Shown: piece after piece, positions 37,553-45,619 of the stretch
Numbering within the stretch: the first letter of the stretch is position 1
Layout of the letters: every line of letters begins with the position of its first letter
Source of the DNA: Dechloromonas aromatica (nom. nud.)
GTDB taxonomy: Bacteria > Pseudomonadota > Gammaproteobacteria > Burkholderiales > Rhodocyclaceae
Assembly: GCA_017848965.1 (NCBI GenBank)
Contig: JAFIHA010000055.1
Coordinates: 31,983-95,982 of the forward strand
Direction: 5' to 3'
DNA length: 64,000 nt
Translations under genes and position numbers: made by a program
Notes under the pieces: generated by a model
Database searches by the model: none
Seen by the model: only the letters and a program-made list of their open reading frames with translations
What the model was told of the DNA's origin: nothing

Positions 37553-39198
37553 GGGTGTTCCTCCTCGGGGCGGATCAGGGTGACGAAATGTTCGACCGTG
37601 TAATCGACGGCATCGCGCATCGGGTAGAGCACGGTCGGCGCGCCGGCCTGCTTCAGGCGCAGGCCATGGGCGTCGTCGCGGGCGACGAAGGCGACTTCGC
37701 CGCGGAAGCGGCGTTCCTTCAGCGCCTGCAGGAAGGCGATGTTGGAATCGACGTCGGGCAGGGTGCTGACCACCCATTTCGCGTCGTTGAGCGGCAGTTC
37801 CTCGAGAAAGCCGGACTCCTGGGCGTCGCCGTAATGCACCGGGATGCCCGTCTGGCGCATGGCGCTGACACATTCCGGGTCGAAGTCGATGCCGAGGACG
37901 CGGATGCCGGCTTCCTGCAACTGCTGGGCGAGGCGGCTGCCATAGCGGCCGAGGCCGAAGATCACGACTTCCGGCGCGTTGCGGTCGGCGCGCTCGTCTT
38001 CCACCGTCTGTTCGCGGAAGGGATTGCGCCGTTCGAAGAGCCCGAGGAAGGGCGCCAGCCGCTGATAGAGGTGGTGCGAGTAAAGGATCATGTAGGTCGA
38101 CAGGGCAATGGTCACCAGGCCGACCAGCGTCGTCAGGCCGAGCGCTTCGACCCCGACATGGCCGAGCGAGATGCCCATGGCGACGAAGACGATGGAGAAT
38201 TCGCTGATCTGGGCGACGGTCAGGCCGGCGAGGAAGCCGGTGCGCTTGCGGTAACCCATGTGGCCCATGATCGCCATGACGATCAGCGGATTGCCGATCA
38301 GCACGAAAAGGGAGAGCACGACCGCCGGCAGGATTTCGCCGCCGAGCGTCGAAAAATCGAGCTTGGCGCCGAGGTCGATGAAGAAGAAAAGCAGCAGGAA
38401 ATCACGGATGCCGGAGAGGCGCGCGTTGATCGCGTCGCGGTAGGCGGTCGAGGCGAGCGAGAAACCGGCCAGGAAGGCGCCCGCCTCCTTGGAAAAACCG
38501 GCCCCTTCGCCGAGCGCGGCGAGACCGGTGCCCCAGGCGATGGCGAAGATCAGCAGCAGTTCCTGCGAGTGCGCCATCGCCTTGACCAGACCGGGCAGCA
38601 GCCAGCGCATGAGGATGAAGAGCAGCGCGGCGGCGGCCAGGATGCGCCAGGCCAGCGACAGGACGACTTCGCCGGGCGCCGCCGCGCCGCCGCCGCGCAA
38701 GGCGCTCATTGCCATCATTGCCAGCACCACGGCGAGATCCTGGACGATCAGGAAGCCGACGGCAATGCGGCCGTGCAAGGCGTCGAGTTCGCGCTTGTCG
38801 GAAAGCAGCTTGACGATGATGATGGTGCTGGAAAAAGTCAGGGCGATGGCGACGTAGAGCGCTTCCATGACGCCCTTGCCGAGCAGCAGGATGAGCGCGA
38901 AGCCGCCGGCGATGGTGAAGGCGAGCTGGCCGAGGCCGGTGGCCAGCGCCACCGGTCCGATGTGGCGGACGTGATGGAGGTCGAGCTTGAGGCCGACCAG
39001 GAAGAGCAGCACGGCGATGCCGACCTGGGCCAGCAGGTCGATCTGGTCGTGGGCCGAAACCAGGCCCAGCACCGCCGGTCCGGCGACGATGCCGACGACG
39101 ATGTAGGCGATGATCACCGGTTGCCGCAGGCGCACCGAGATGGCGCCGGCGACGGCGGAGATGATCAGCAGCAGGGAAAACTCGCTGAAGGCACTCAT
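37549..39198 (-). CDS. KefB/YbaL-type K+:H+ antiporter with RCK domain (CPA2)
   Basis: A 549-residue CPA2-family antiporter. Residues 1-380 hold about 12 helices (SEFSLLLIISAVAGAISVRL at the N-terminus, FLIVQDLAVVLAMMAMSAL near 166). An RCK_N Rossmann domain follows at about 412-535, with the nucleotide loop VVIFGLGRYGSRLAQQL. It lacks the C-terminal RCK_C extension and no KefF/KefG partner is nearby, so YbaL-type is as likely as KefB. It should release K+ in exchange for protons under control of NAD(H) or a thiol ligand. ATG 39198 is inferred from the helix start. It is coupled to the tandem Usp gene. Confidence 0.88.
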   Translation of the reverse strand: MSAFSEFSLLLIISAVAGAISVRLRQPVIIAYIVVGIVAGPAVLGLVSAHDQIDLLAQVGIAVLLFLVGLKLDLHHVRHIGPVALATGLGQLAFTIAGGFALILLLGKGVMEALYVAIALTFSSTIIIVKLLSDKRELDALHGRIAVGFLIVQDLAVVLAMMAMSALRGGGAAAPGEVVLSLAWRILAAAALLFILMRWLLPGLVKAMAHSQELLLIFAIAWGTGLAALGEGAGFSKEAGAFLAGFSLASTAYRDAINARLSGIRDFLLLFFFIDLGAKLDFSTLGGEILPAVVLSLFVLIGNPLIVMAIMGHMGYRKRTGFLAGLTVAQISEFSIVFVAMGISLGHVGVEALGLTTLVGLVTIALSTYMILYSHHLYQRLAPFLGLFERRNPFREQTVEDERADRNAPEVVIFGLGRYGSRLAQQLQEAGIRVLGIDFDPECVSAMRQTGIPVHYGDAQESGFLEELPLNDAKWVVSTLPDVDSNIAFLQALKERRFRGEVAFVARDDAHGLRLKQAGAPTVLYPMRDAVDYTVEHFVTLIRPEEEHP

Positions 39199-39292
39199 GT
39201 CGTTTTTCCGGTGGCGCCCCGAGACCGCGCTGGCTCGGGGAAGAAGCGTGCAGGGTGTGAGGCCGAGCTTAGCAGAGATCGCCGGCCGGCGA

Positions 39293-39312
39293 ATTTTTAC
39301 GACATTTTTACG
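39293..39312. promoter_or_regulatory. 11-bp spaced direct repeat, candidate KdpE-like box
   Basis: ATTTTTACG occurs at 39293-39301 and 39304-39312, spaced by one helical turn, in the 172-base region between the divergent kefB-type and kdpD-like genes. T-rich tandem repeats of this spacing are typical of OmpR/PhoB-family sites, and from memory the E. coli kdpFABC KdpE box is a similar TTTTTATAC-type repeat. Binding by the KdpE-like protein encoded nearby is inferred. Confidence 0.45.
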
Positions 39313-39370
39313 CGGCTGTTGCCAGAATGCGCGCACGCTTCATTGCGCGTCATTTAGAGTGCCGCTGAAC

Positions 39371-40849
39371 ATGTCACGCCTCGCCACCGATCATCTCTCG
39401 CCGCGTCAGAAACTGGCACTGAGCGTCCTTGCCTGCGTGCTGGTCGCCATCGTCGCCGCGCCACTGCGCGAGGTGCTCGACCTGGCCAACATGGCGATGC
39501 TGTTCCTGCTCGTCGTTCTTCTCGTCGCCGTCAGTCTGGGGCGCGGACCGGCGGTACTGGCCTCGGTGTTCGGCGTCCTGTTGTTCGACATCTTCTTCGT
39601 GCCGCCGCATTTCTCGCTGGCGGTCGCCAACCTGCAATACCTGATCACCTTCGCGGTGATGCTGGCCACGGCGCTGATCACCGGCCACCTGACGGCGACG
39701 CTCAAGGAGCAGGCGGCCGAGGCGGAACGCCGCGAACGGCGGACACGCGCGCTCTATGAGACAGCCAGCCGCCTGGCCGGGGCGCTCGATGTGCAGCAGG
39801 TGCGGGAGATCGTCGATGGTTTCGTCGCCGATGAACTGAGCGGGCGCTGTCATTTGCTGCTCGGCGACAGCCCGGCGGCGATCCGCACCGCTGCCAGCGG
39901 GTTTTCTGCGACGCTGGCGGAAGCGGTGCTGAGCGACGGTCTGCGCCGCAGCGATCAGGAAGCCGGCCAGCGGATCTATCTGCCCTTGCGGGCCCCGATG
40001 CGGGCGCGCGGCGTGCTGGTCGTCGACGCCAGCAAGCCGCCGGTCGAGGACGAACTGGCGCTGCTCGATGCGCTTGCTTCGCTGACGGCAATTGCTGTCG
40101 AGCGCCTGCATTACGTCGAGGTAGCGCAACAGAGCGAGTTGCAGATGGTCACCGAGCGACTGCGCAGTTCGATCCTGTCGGCCTTGTCGCACGATCTGCG
40201 GACGCCGTTGACGGTGCTGGTCGGGCTCGCCGATTCGATCGCCCTGGCACCGGCGGTGCCGGCGCCGGTGCTGGAAAACGCCGCCGCGCTGCGCGACCAG
40301 GCGGCCCGTCTGGCCGGTCTGGTCGGCAACCTGCTGGAAATGGCCCGTCTCAACGCCGGATCGGTGACCCTGCGCCAGGAGTGGCAGCCGCTCGAGGAGG
40401 TGGTCGGCAGCAGCCTGAAACTGCTTGGCGCCGCGCTCGGTCGTCACCGGCTGCACATCGACCTGGCGCCGGATCTGCCCCTGCTGCGTTTCGATGCCGT
40501 GTTGATCGAGCGGGTGCTGTGCAACCTGCTCGAGAACGCCGCCAAGTATTCGCCGGCCGCTGGCGAGATCCGGCTGGCCGCCGAACTGGCTGGCGACTGG
40601 GTCGAGATTTCGGTCAGCGACGAAGGGCCGGGTTTCCCCGATCTCATCGCCGAGCAGTTGTTCGGCATGTTCGTGCGCGGCAGCGGCGAGTCGGCGATGC
40701 CCGGCACCGGGCTCGGCCTGGCGATCTGCCGGGCGATCGTGGACGCCCACGGCGGCCGTATCCGGATCGAGAACCTGGCGGGGCGGGGCGGTCGCGTCGT
40801 CGTCGCCCTGCCGCGCGGCGAACCGCCAGCGGTCGAGGAGGAAGCATGA
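39371..40849 (+). CDS. kdpD: KdpD-like sensor histidine kinase lacking the N-terminal KdpD/Usp region
   Basis: A 492-residue membrane kinase. Four short helices (about 14-108) match the DUF4118 membrane domain of KdpD, including FDIFFVPPHFSLAV (about 72-85) and LITGHLTATL. A GAF domain follows (about 125-250). The HisKA domain has the phospho-acceptor H274 in ALSHDLRTPL, and the HATPase carries NLLENAAKYS and GTGLGLAI. The roughly 400-residue N-terminal KdpD domain with its Walker motif and Usp fold is absent, so the full-length KdpD sensing route is missing. It overlaps the response regulator gene by four bases and leads an operon with trkH and trkA. Confidence 0.88.
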   Translation: MSRLATDHLSPRQKLALSVLACVLVAIVAAPLREVLDLANMAMLFLLVVLLVAVSLGRGPAVLASVFGVLLFDIFFVPPHFSLAVANLQYLITFAVMLATALITGHLTATLKEQAAEAERRERRTRALYETASRLAGALDVQQVREIVDGFVADELSGRCHLLLGDSPAAIRTAASGFSATLAEAVLSDGLRRSDQEAGQRIYLPLRAPMRARGVLVVDASKPPVEDELALLDALASLTAIAVERLHYVEVAQQSELQMVTERLRSSILSALSHDLRTPLTVLVGLADSIALAPAVPAPVLENAAALRDQAARLAGLVGNLLEMARLNAGSVTLRQEWQPLEEVVGSSLKLLGAALGRHRLHIDLAPDLPLLRFDAVLIERVLCNLLENAAKYSPAAGEIRLAAELAGDWVEISVSDEGPGFPDLIAEQLFGMFVRGSGESAMPGTGLGLAICRAIVDAHGGRIRIENLAGRGGRVVVALPRGEPPAVEEEA

Positions 40850-41541
40850 GCGAGCAGGTGCCGCGCGTGCTGGTCGTCGAGGACGAGGCGCAGATTCGTC
40901 ATTTCGTCCGGCTGGCGCTGGAAGCGGAAGGCTGCGCGGTGAGCGAGGCGGCGGGCGTGGCCGACGGGCTGGCGCGCGCCGGCGCCGACGATCCTGCCCT
41001 GGTCGTCCTCGATCTGGGGTTGCCCGACGGTGACGGTGTCGATTTCATCCGTTCCTTCCGTGCCTGGTCGGAACGACCGGTACTGATCCTGTCGGCGCGT
41101 ACCGAGGAAAGCCACAAGATCGATGCCCTCGACGCCGGTGCCGACGATTACCTGACCAAGCCTTTCGGCGTCGGCGAACTGCGTGCCCGCGTTCGCGCCC
41201 TGATGCGGCGCCGTCAGCGCCAGGGCGGCGCTTCGCCCTGGCTCGAGTTCGGCAATGTGCGGGTCGATTTCGCCCGCCGTCAGGTGACGCGCGACGGCGA
41301 GGCCATCCACCTGACGCCGATCGAGTACCGCCTGCTCGCCATGCTGCTCGCCCACCCCGGCCAGGTGCTGACGCAGCGCAAGTTGCTGGCCGAAATCTGG
41401 GGCGCCTCCTACGTCGAGAGCAGTCACTACCTGCGCGTCTATGTTGGTCATCTGCGCCAGAAACTCGAGGACGACCCAACCCAGCCGCGTCATTTCCTGA
41501 CCGAAACCGGCGTCGGTTACCGCTTCCAGCCCGACGCATGA
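40846..41541 (+). CDS. kdpE: KdpE-like response regulator (OmpR/PhoB family)
   Basis: A 231-residue transcription factor with a receiver (about 1-120, VLVVEDEAQIRHF; phospho-acceptor in VVLDLGLPDGDG) and a winged-helix OmpR/PhoB DNA-binding domain (about 132-228). The residues LTPIEYRLLAMLLAHPGQVLT and HYLRVYVGHLRQKLE closely follow KdpE. The ATG overlaps the kinase stop and its own stop overlaps trkH, so kinase, regulator and transporter are translated together. Its target is probably the divergent promoter region with the 39293 repeat. No kdpFABC genes are in the window. Confidence 0.9.
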   Translation: MSEQVPRVLVVEDEAQIRHFVRLALEAEGCAVSEAAGVADGLARAGADDPALVVLDLGLPDGDGVDFIRSFRAWSERPVLILSARTEESHKIDALDAGADDYLTKPFGVGELRARVRALMRRRQRQGGASPWLEFGNVRVDFARRQVTRDGEAIHLTPIEYRLLAMLLAHPGQVLTQRKLLAEIWGASYVESSHYLRVYVGHLRQKLEDDPTQPRHFLTETGVGYRFQPDA

Positions 41542-42992
41542 ACCGTTACGCTCCCGTCCTGCGGGCGCTGGGCATGGTCATCATGCTCTTCGCGCTGACC
41601 CTGTTGCCGCCGCTGTTCCTTTCCTGGGCCGCGGACGACGGCGCGCAGGCCGTCTACGACGAGGTTTTCGCGCTGACCCTGCTCTGCGGTCTCTATCTCT
41701 GGTACCGCTACCGCAACGTCAAGCGCGAAATGAACGTGCGTGACGGCTTCCTGATGGTGGTGCTGGTGTGGACCGTGTTGCCGGCCTTTGCCGCGCTACC
41801 CTTCATGCTGCAACTGGGCATCAGCCATACCGACGCCTATTTCGAGGCGATGTCCGGCCTGACGACGACCGGTGCCACCGTGCTTTCCGGCCTCGACCAG
41901 CTACCGCTGTCGATCAACCTGTGGCGTCACGAGCTGGTGTGGGTCGGCGGCATGGGGCTGATCGTTCTCGCCATCGCCATCCTGCCGCTGCTCGGCATCG
42001 GCGGGCGCCAGATGTTCAAGGCCGAGACGCCGGGGCCGATGAAGGACGCCAAGATGACGCCGCGCATCGCCAGCACGGCCAAGGGTTTGTGGGTCGTCTA
42101 TGTCGGCGTCACCATCCTTTGCGTGCTCGGCTATCGGGTCGCCGGCATGGGCTGGTTCGACGCCGTCTGCCACGCCTTTTCGACGATGGGTCTGGGCGGT
42201 TTCTCGACACACGACGCGAGTTACGGCTATTTCAATTCGCCGGCGATCGAGGCGGTGGCGATCGTCTTCATGCTGATCGCCGGCATGAATTTCGGCACCC
42301 TGTTCGTCGCTGTCAGCCGCGGCTCGCTCAAACCCTACCTGAACGATCCGGAAGCCGGCTGGTTTCTCGGCGTCTGCCTGGTCTCGGTGCTCGGCATCGC
42401 GCTCTTCCTGCGCGCCAACGAGATCTACCCGGATTTTGCGGAAGCGCTGCGGCACTCGGCGTTCAACGTCATCTCGATCGCCACGACCACCGGTTACGCG
42501 AGCGTGGACTTCGCCCAGTGGCCGTTGTTCGCGCCGCTCTGGATGCTGTTCCTGTGCAGCTTTGCGACCAGCGCCGGGTCCACCGGCGGCGGCATCAAGA
42601 TGGCGCGCGCCCTGCTGCTCTACAAGCAGGTCTACCGCGAGATCGTCCGTGCCTTGCACCCGAACGCCGTCTATAGCGTGCGCATCGGCGGCCAGGTGGC
42701 GCCGTCGAGCATCCTGTTCGCGGTGCTCGCTTTCGGTTTCATGTACATGGTCAGCATCGTCTCGCTGACCCTGGTCATGGTATTCACCGGGCTCGACGTG
42801 ATCACCGCCTTCACGGCGGTGGTCGCTTCGGTCAACAATACCGGGCCGGGGCTTGGCGAGGTCGGTCCATCGACGACATTCGCCGTGCTCGAGGACTTTC
42901 AGACCTGGGTCTGCATTTTCGCGATGCTGCTCGGTCGTCTGGAAATCTTCACCCTGCTCGTGGTCCTGACGCCGGCTTTCTGGCGACGTTGA
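41538..42992 (+). CDS. trkH: Trk potassium uptake membrane subunit TrkH
   Basis: A 484-residue K+ channel-like transporter with four M1-P-M2 repeats. The selectivity-filter positions are visible: SGLTTTGATVLSG (about 105-117), FSTMGLGGFSTHD, TTTGYASVDF and NNTGPGLGEVG. TrkH imports K+ with TrkA gating. It overlaps the kdpE-like stop (ATGA) and precedes trkA by 16 bases, so uptake is tied to a Kdp-type sensor pair. Length agrees with E. coli TrkH (483). Confidence 0.95.
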   Translation: MNRYAPVLRALGMVIMLFALTLLPPLFLSWAADDGAQAVYDEVFALTLLCGLYLWYRYRNVKREMNVRDGFLMVVLVWTVLPAFAALPFMLQLGISHTDAYFEAMSGLTTTGATVLSGLDQLPLSINLWRHELVWVGGMGLIVLAIAILPLLGIGGRQMFKAETPGPMKDAKMTPRIASTAKGLWVVYVGVTILCVLGYRVAGMGWFDAVCHAFSTMGLGGFSTHDASYGYFNSPAIEAVAIVFMLIAGMNFGTLFVAVSRGSLKPYLNDPEAGWFLGVCLVSVLGIALFLRANEIYPDFAEALRHSAFNVISIATTTGYASVDFAQWPLFAPLWMLFLCSFATSAGSTGGGIKMARALLLYKQVYREIVRALHPNAVYSVRIGGQVAPSSILFAVLAFGFMYMVSIVSLTLVMVFTGLDVITAFTAVVASVNNTGPGLGEVGPSTTFAVLEDFQTWVCIFAMLLGRLEIFTLLVVLTPAFWRR

Positions 42993-43008
42993 ACGAAGAC
43001 AATACCGC

Positions 43009-44397
43009 ATGAACATCCTCATCCTCGGTGCCGGCCAGGTCGGCGCCAGTCTCGCCGAAGCGCTGGTCTCGGAAGCCAACGACATCACCCTGGTCGATCT
43101 CGATCCGGTGGCCCTCGGCCAGCTCGCCGACCGCCTCGACGTGCGCACGGTCACCGGCAACGCCGCCTTTCCGTCGGTGCTCGCCGAAGCCGGCGTTGAA
43201 ACCGCTGACCTGATCGTCGCCGTCACCCAGTCCGACCAGTCCAACCTGGTCGCCTGCAAGCTGGCGCACAGCCGCTTCGCCGTGCCGACCCGGATCGCTC
43301 GCCTGCGTTCGCCCGATTTCCTCGACCCGACGCTGTTGTCGACCGAGAACTTCGCGGTCGATTTCGCGCTCTGTCCGGAGCAGGAAATCAGCGACTACAT
43401 CGGCAAGCTGGTTGAATACCCGGAAGCCCTGCAGGTGGTCGAGTTCGCCGAAGGGCGGCTGACCATGGTCGGCTTGCGCGCCTACGAGGGCGGCCTGCTG
43501 GTCGGCAAGCCGATCCGCGCCATGCGCGGCCACCTGCCGTCCGGCGTCGATGCCCGGATCGCGGCGATCTTCCGCGACACGCGGGCGATCAACATCGACG
43601 GCGACACCGTCGTCCAGTCCGGCGACGAGGTCTTCCTGCTTGCCGCCACCGAGCATATCCGGACCGTGCTCAAGGAGTTGCGGCGCATGCAGAAGCCGGT
43701 GCGCAAGGTGATGATCGCCGGTGCCGGCAACGTCGGCGCGCGCGTCGCCGGCCGCCTGGAAGGAAGCTGCGAGGTCAAGCTGGTCGAAAGCCGGCCGGCG
43801 CGCGCCGCGCTGGTCGCCGGCTGGCTCAACCGGACCCTGGTGCTGACCGGCGAGGCCACCGACGAGACGCTGCTGGCGCGCGAGGACATCGGCAGCATGG
43901 ACATGTTCCTGGCGCTGACCAACGACGACGAAAACAACATCATGGCCGCCTCGCTGGCCAAGCGCCTCGGCTGCCGCCGCGTGCTCGCCCTGATCAACCG
44001 CGAGGCCTACGCCGACATGGTCCAGGGCGGACCGATCGACATCGGCCTGTCGCCGGCCCAGGTGTCGATCGGCGGCCTCCTGACGCACGTCCGCCAGGCC
44101 GACGTGGCGCGCGTGCACAGCCTGCGCCGCGGCGCCGCCGAAGCGCTCGAGCTGGTGGTGCGCGGCGAGCGCGGCAGTTCGCGCGTGGTCGGCCGCCGGA
44201 TCGAGGAACTGCCGGAAATCCACGGCGCCAGCATCGCCGCCGTCGTGCGCGGCGGGCGGGTGATCATCCCGCACCACGACACACTGATCGAAGCAGGCGA
44301 CCATGTCGTCGTCTTCTGCACCCGCAAGCGCTACATCGCCGCCGTCGAGAAGCTGTTCCAGCCGGCGGCCTCGTTGCTGCCCGGCTGGTTCCGCTGA
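43009..44397 (+). CDS. trkA: Trk potassium uptake regulatory subunit TrkA
   Basis: A 462-residue peripheral subunit that gates TrkH by binding NAD(H) or adenine nucleotides. It carries two RCK units: the first Rossmann loop is ILGAGQVGASLAEAL (about 5-19) and the second is IAGAGNVGARVAGRL (about 238-252), each followed by an RCK_C domain. The length equals typical TrkA (458). It ends the kdpD-kdpE-trkH-trkA operon, 11 bases from the convergent trmA. Confidence 0.95.
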   Translation: MNILILGAGQVGASLAEALVSEANDITLVDLDPVALGQLADRLDVRTVTGNAAFPSVLAEAGVETADLIVAVTQSDQSNLVACKLAHSRFAVPTRIARLRSPDFLDPTLLSTENFAVDFALCPEQEISDYIGKLVEYPEALQVVEFAEGRLTMVGLRAYEGGLLVGKPIRAMRGHLPSGVDARIAAIFRDTRAINIDGDTVVQSGDEVFLLAATEHIRTVLKELRRMQKPVRKVMIAGAGNVGARVAGRLEGSCEVKLVESRPARAALVAGWLNRTLVLTGEATDETLLAREDIGSMDMFLALTNDDENNIMAASLAKRLGCRRVLALINREAYADMVQGGPIDIGLSPAQVSIGGLLTHVRQADVARVHSLRRGAAEALELVVRGERGSSRVVGRRIEELPEIHGASIAAVVRGGRVIIPHHDTLIEAGDHVVVFCTRKRYIAAVEKLFQPAASLLPGWFR

Positions 44398-44407
44398 ACG
44401 CCGCCGC

Positions 44408-45496
44408 TCAGCGGCGCTGCAGCAGCACCCCGCACTCCAGATGGTGGGTGTAGGGGAACTGGTCGAAAACCGCCGCCGCGGCGATGCGGTGCGTCGCCTG
44501 GAGGGCGGCGACGTTGTCGCGCAGGGTCTGCGGATTGCACGAGATGTAGAGGATGTTGGCGAAGCCGGCGGCGATTTCCAGCGTCGCCGGGTCGAGGCCG
44601 CTGCGCGGCGGATCGACGAACAGGGTGCTGAAGTCGTGGCTGGCGAGGTCGATCTCGCGCAGGCGCTGGAAGCTTTCGCGGCCGGCCAGCGCGGCGCTCA
44701 GCTCCTCGCTCGCCATGCGGATGATCGCCGTATTGCTGATGGCGTTGCGCTCCAGGTTGTGCAGCGCGGCCTTGACCGAGGTCTTGCTCACTTCGGTGGC
44801 GAGCACGCGGCGGAACAGCGGCGCCAGGGCGACCGTGAAGTTGCCGTTGCCGCAGTACAGTTCGAGCAGGTCGCCGCCCAATCCTGCAGCCTGGGCCCGC
44901 GCCCAGGCGAGCATCTGGCGGTTCACGCCGCCGTTCGGCTGGCTGAAGCTGCCTTCGTATTGCCGGTAGTGCAACTGGCGGCCGTCGAGTTCGAAACTTT
45001 CGTCGACCCAGTCGCGTTCGAGCACCAGCTTCTGCCCCTTGCTGCGGCCGATGATGGCGATGCCCAGGGTGCCGGCGAGAGCGCGCGCGGCGGCTTCCCA
45101 ATCGGCGTCGAGGCGGCGGTGGTAGATCAGGGTGAGCAGCAGGTCGCCGCTCAGCGTGGCGAGAAATTCGACGGCGTAGAGCCGGCGCTGCAAGGTCTCG
45201 CTGGCCAGGGTGGCGTCGCGCAGGCGCGGCATCAGCGCGCAGATCGCCGCATCGGCGGCGGGAAAGTCGCGCATCAGTACCGGCTGGCGCGGGTTTTCCG
45301 GGTCGAACATGGCGTAGTCCCAGACCCTGTCGTGGTGCCAGGCGCGGAACTCGGCGCGCAGCCGGTAGTGCAGCGGCTGCGAGGCGTGGGCGGTCGGCGG
45401 CGGCAGCTCGCAGGCGGCGAAATCGGCGGCAAAGGCGGCGAGCTTGGCGGCCAGTTGCTGGTCGTAGCGGGCAGGGTCGAGGTCGGGCAGGGGCAT
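44408..45496 (-). CDS. trmA: tRNA (uracil-5-)-methyltransferase TrmA
   Basis: TrmA makes m5U54 in the T-loop of tRNAs. The 362-residue protein has the SAM motif LLELYCGNGNFTVALA (about 209-224), the VDPPRSG motif and the catalytic ISCNPQTL segment with its cysteine. It lacks the N-terminal TRAM and Fe-S cysteines of RlmD/RlmC, and its length matches E. coli TrmA (366). ATG 45496 starts the family N-terminus MPLPDLDPARYDQQLAAK; the open frame runs further upstream but without similarity. Confidence 0.92.
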   Translation of the reverse strand: MPLPDLDPARYDQQLAAKLAAFAADFAACELPPPTAHASQPLHYRLRAEFRAWHHDRVWDYAMFDPENPRQPVLMRDFPAADAAICALMPRLRDATLASETLQRRLYAVEFLATLSGDLLLTLIYHRRLDADWEAAARALAGTLGIAIIGRSKGQKLVLERDWVDESFELDGRQLHYRQYEGSFSQPNGGVNRQMLAWARAQAAGLGGDLLELYCGNGNFTVALAPLFRRVLATEVSKTSVKAALHNLERNAISNTAIIRMASEELSAALAGRESFQRLREIDLASHDFSTLFVDPPRSGLDPATLEIAAGFANILYISCNPQTLRDNVAALQATHRIAAAAVFDQFPYTHHLECGVLLQRR

Positions 45497-45577
45497 CGGG
45501 CGGCGCTCGGGACGGCGTGACGGAAAACGGCGGACTATACCGCGCCCGGCCCCCGTCCGGCAAAGCCGGTGTGCCGG

Positions 45578-45605
45578 GACGGGCGTTACCGGTAAGCGGC
45601 CCGTC
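45578..45605. repeat. Inverted repeat upstream of the MFS gene
   Basis: GACGGGC and GCCCGTC form a seven-base stem around a loop that contains the perfect palindrome TTACCGGTAA (45586-45595). It lies 14 bases before the MFS start in the trmA/MFS divergent region. It could be a transcription-factor site or an RNA hairpin near the ribosome site. Confidence 0.4.
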
Positions 45606-45619
45606 AGGCAATCCGGATT

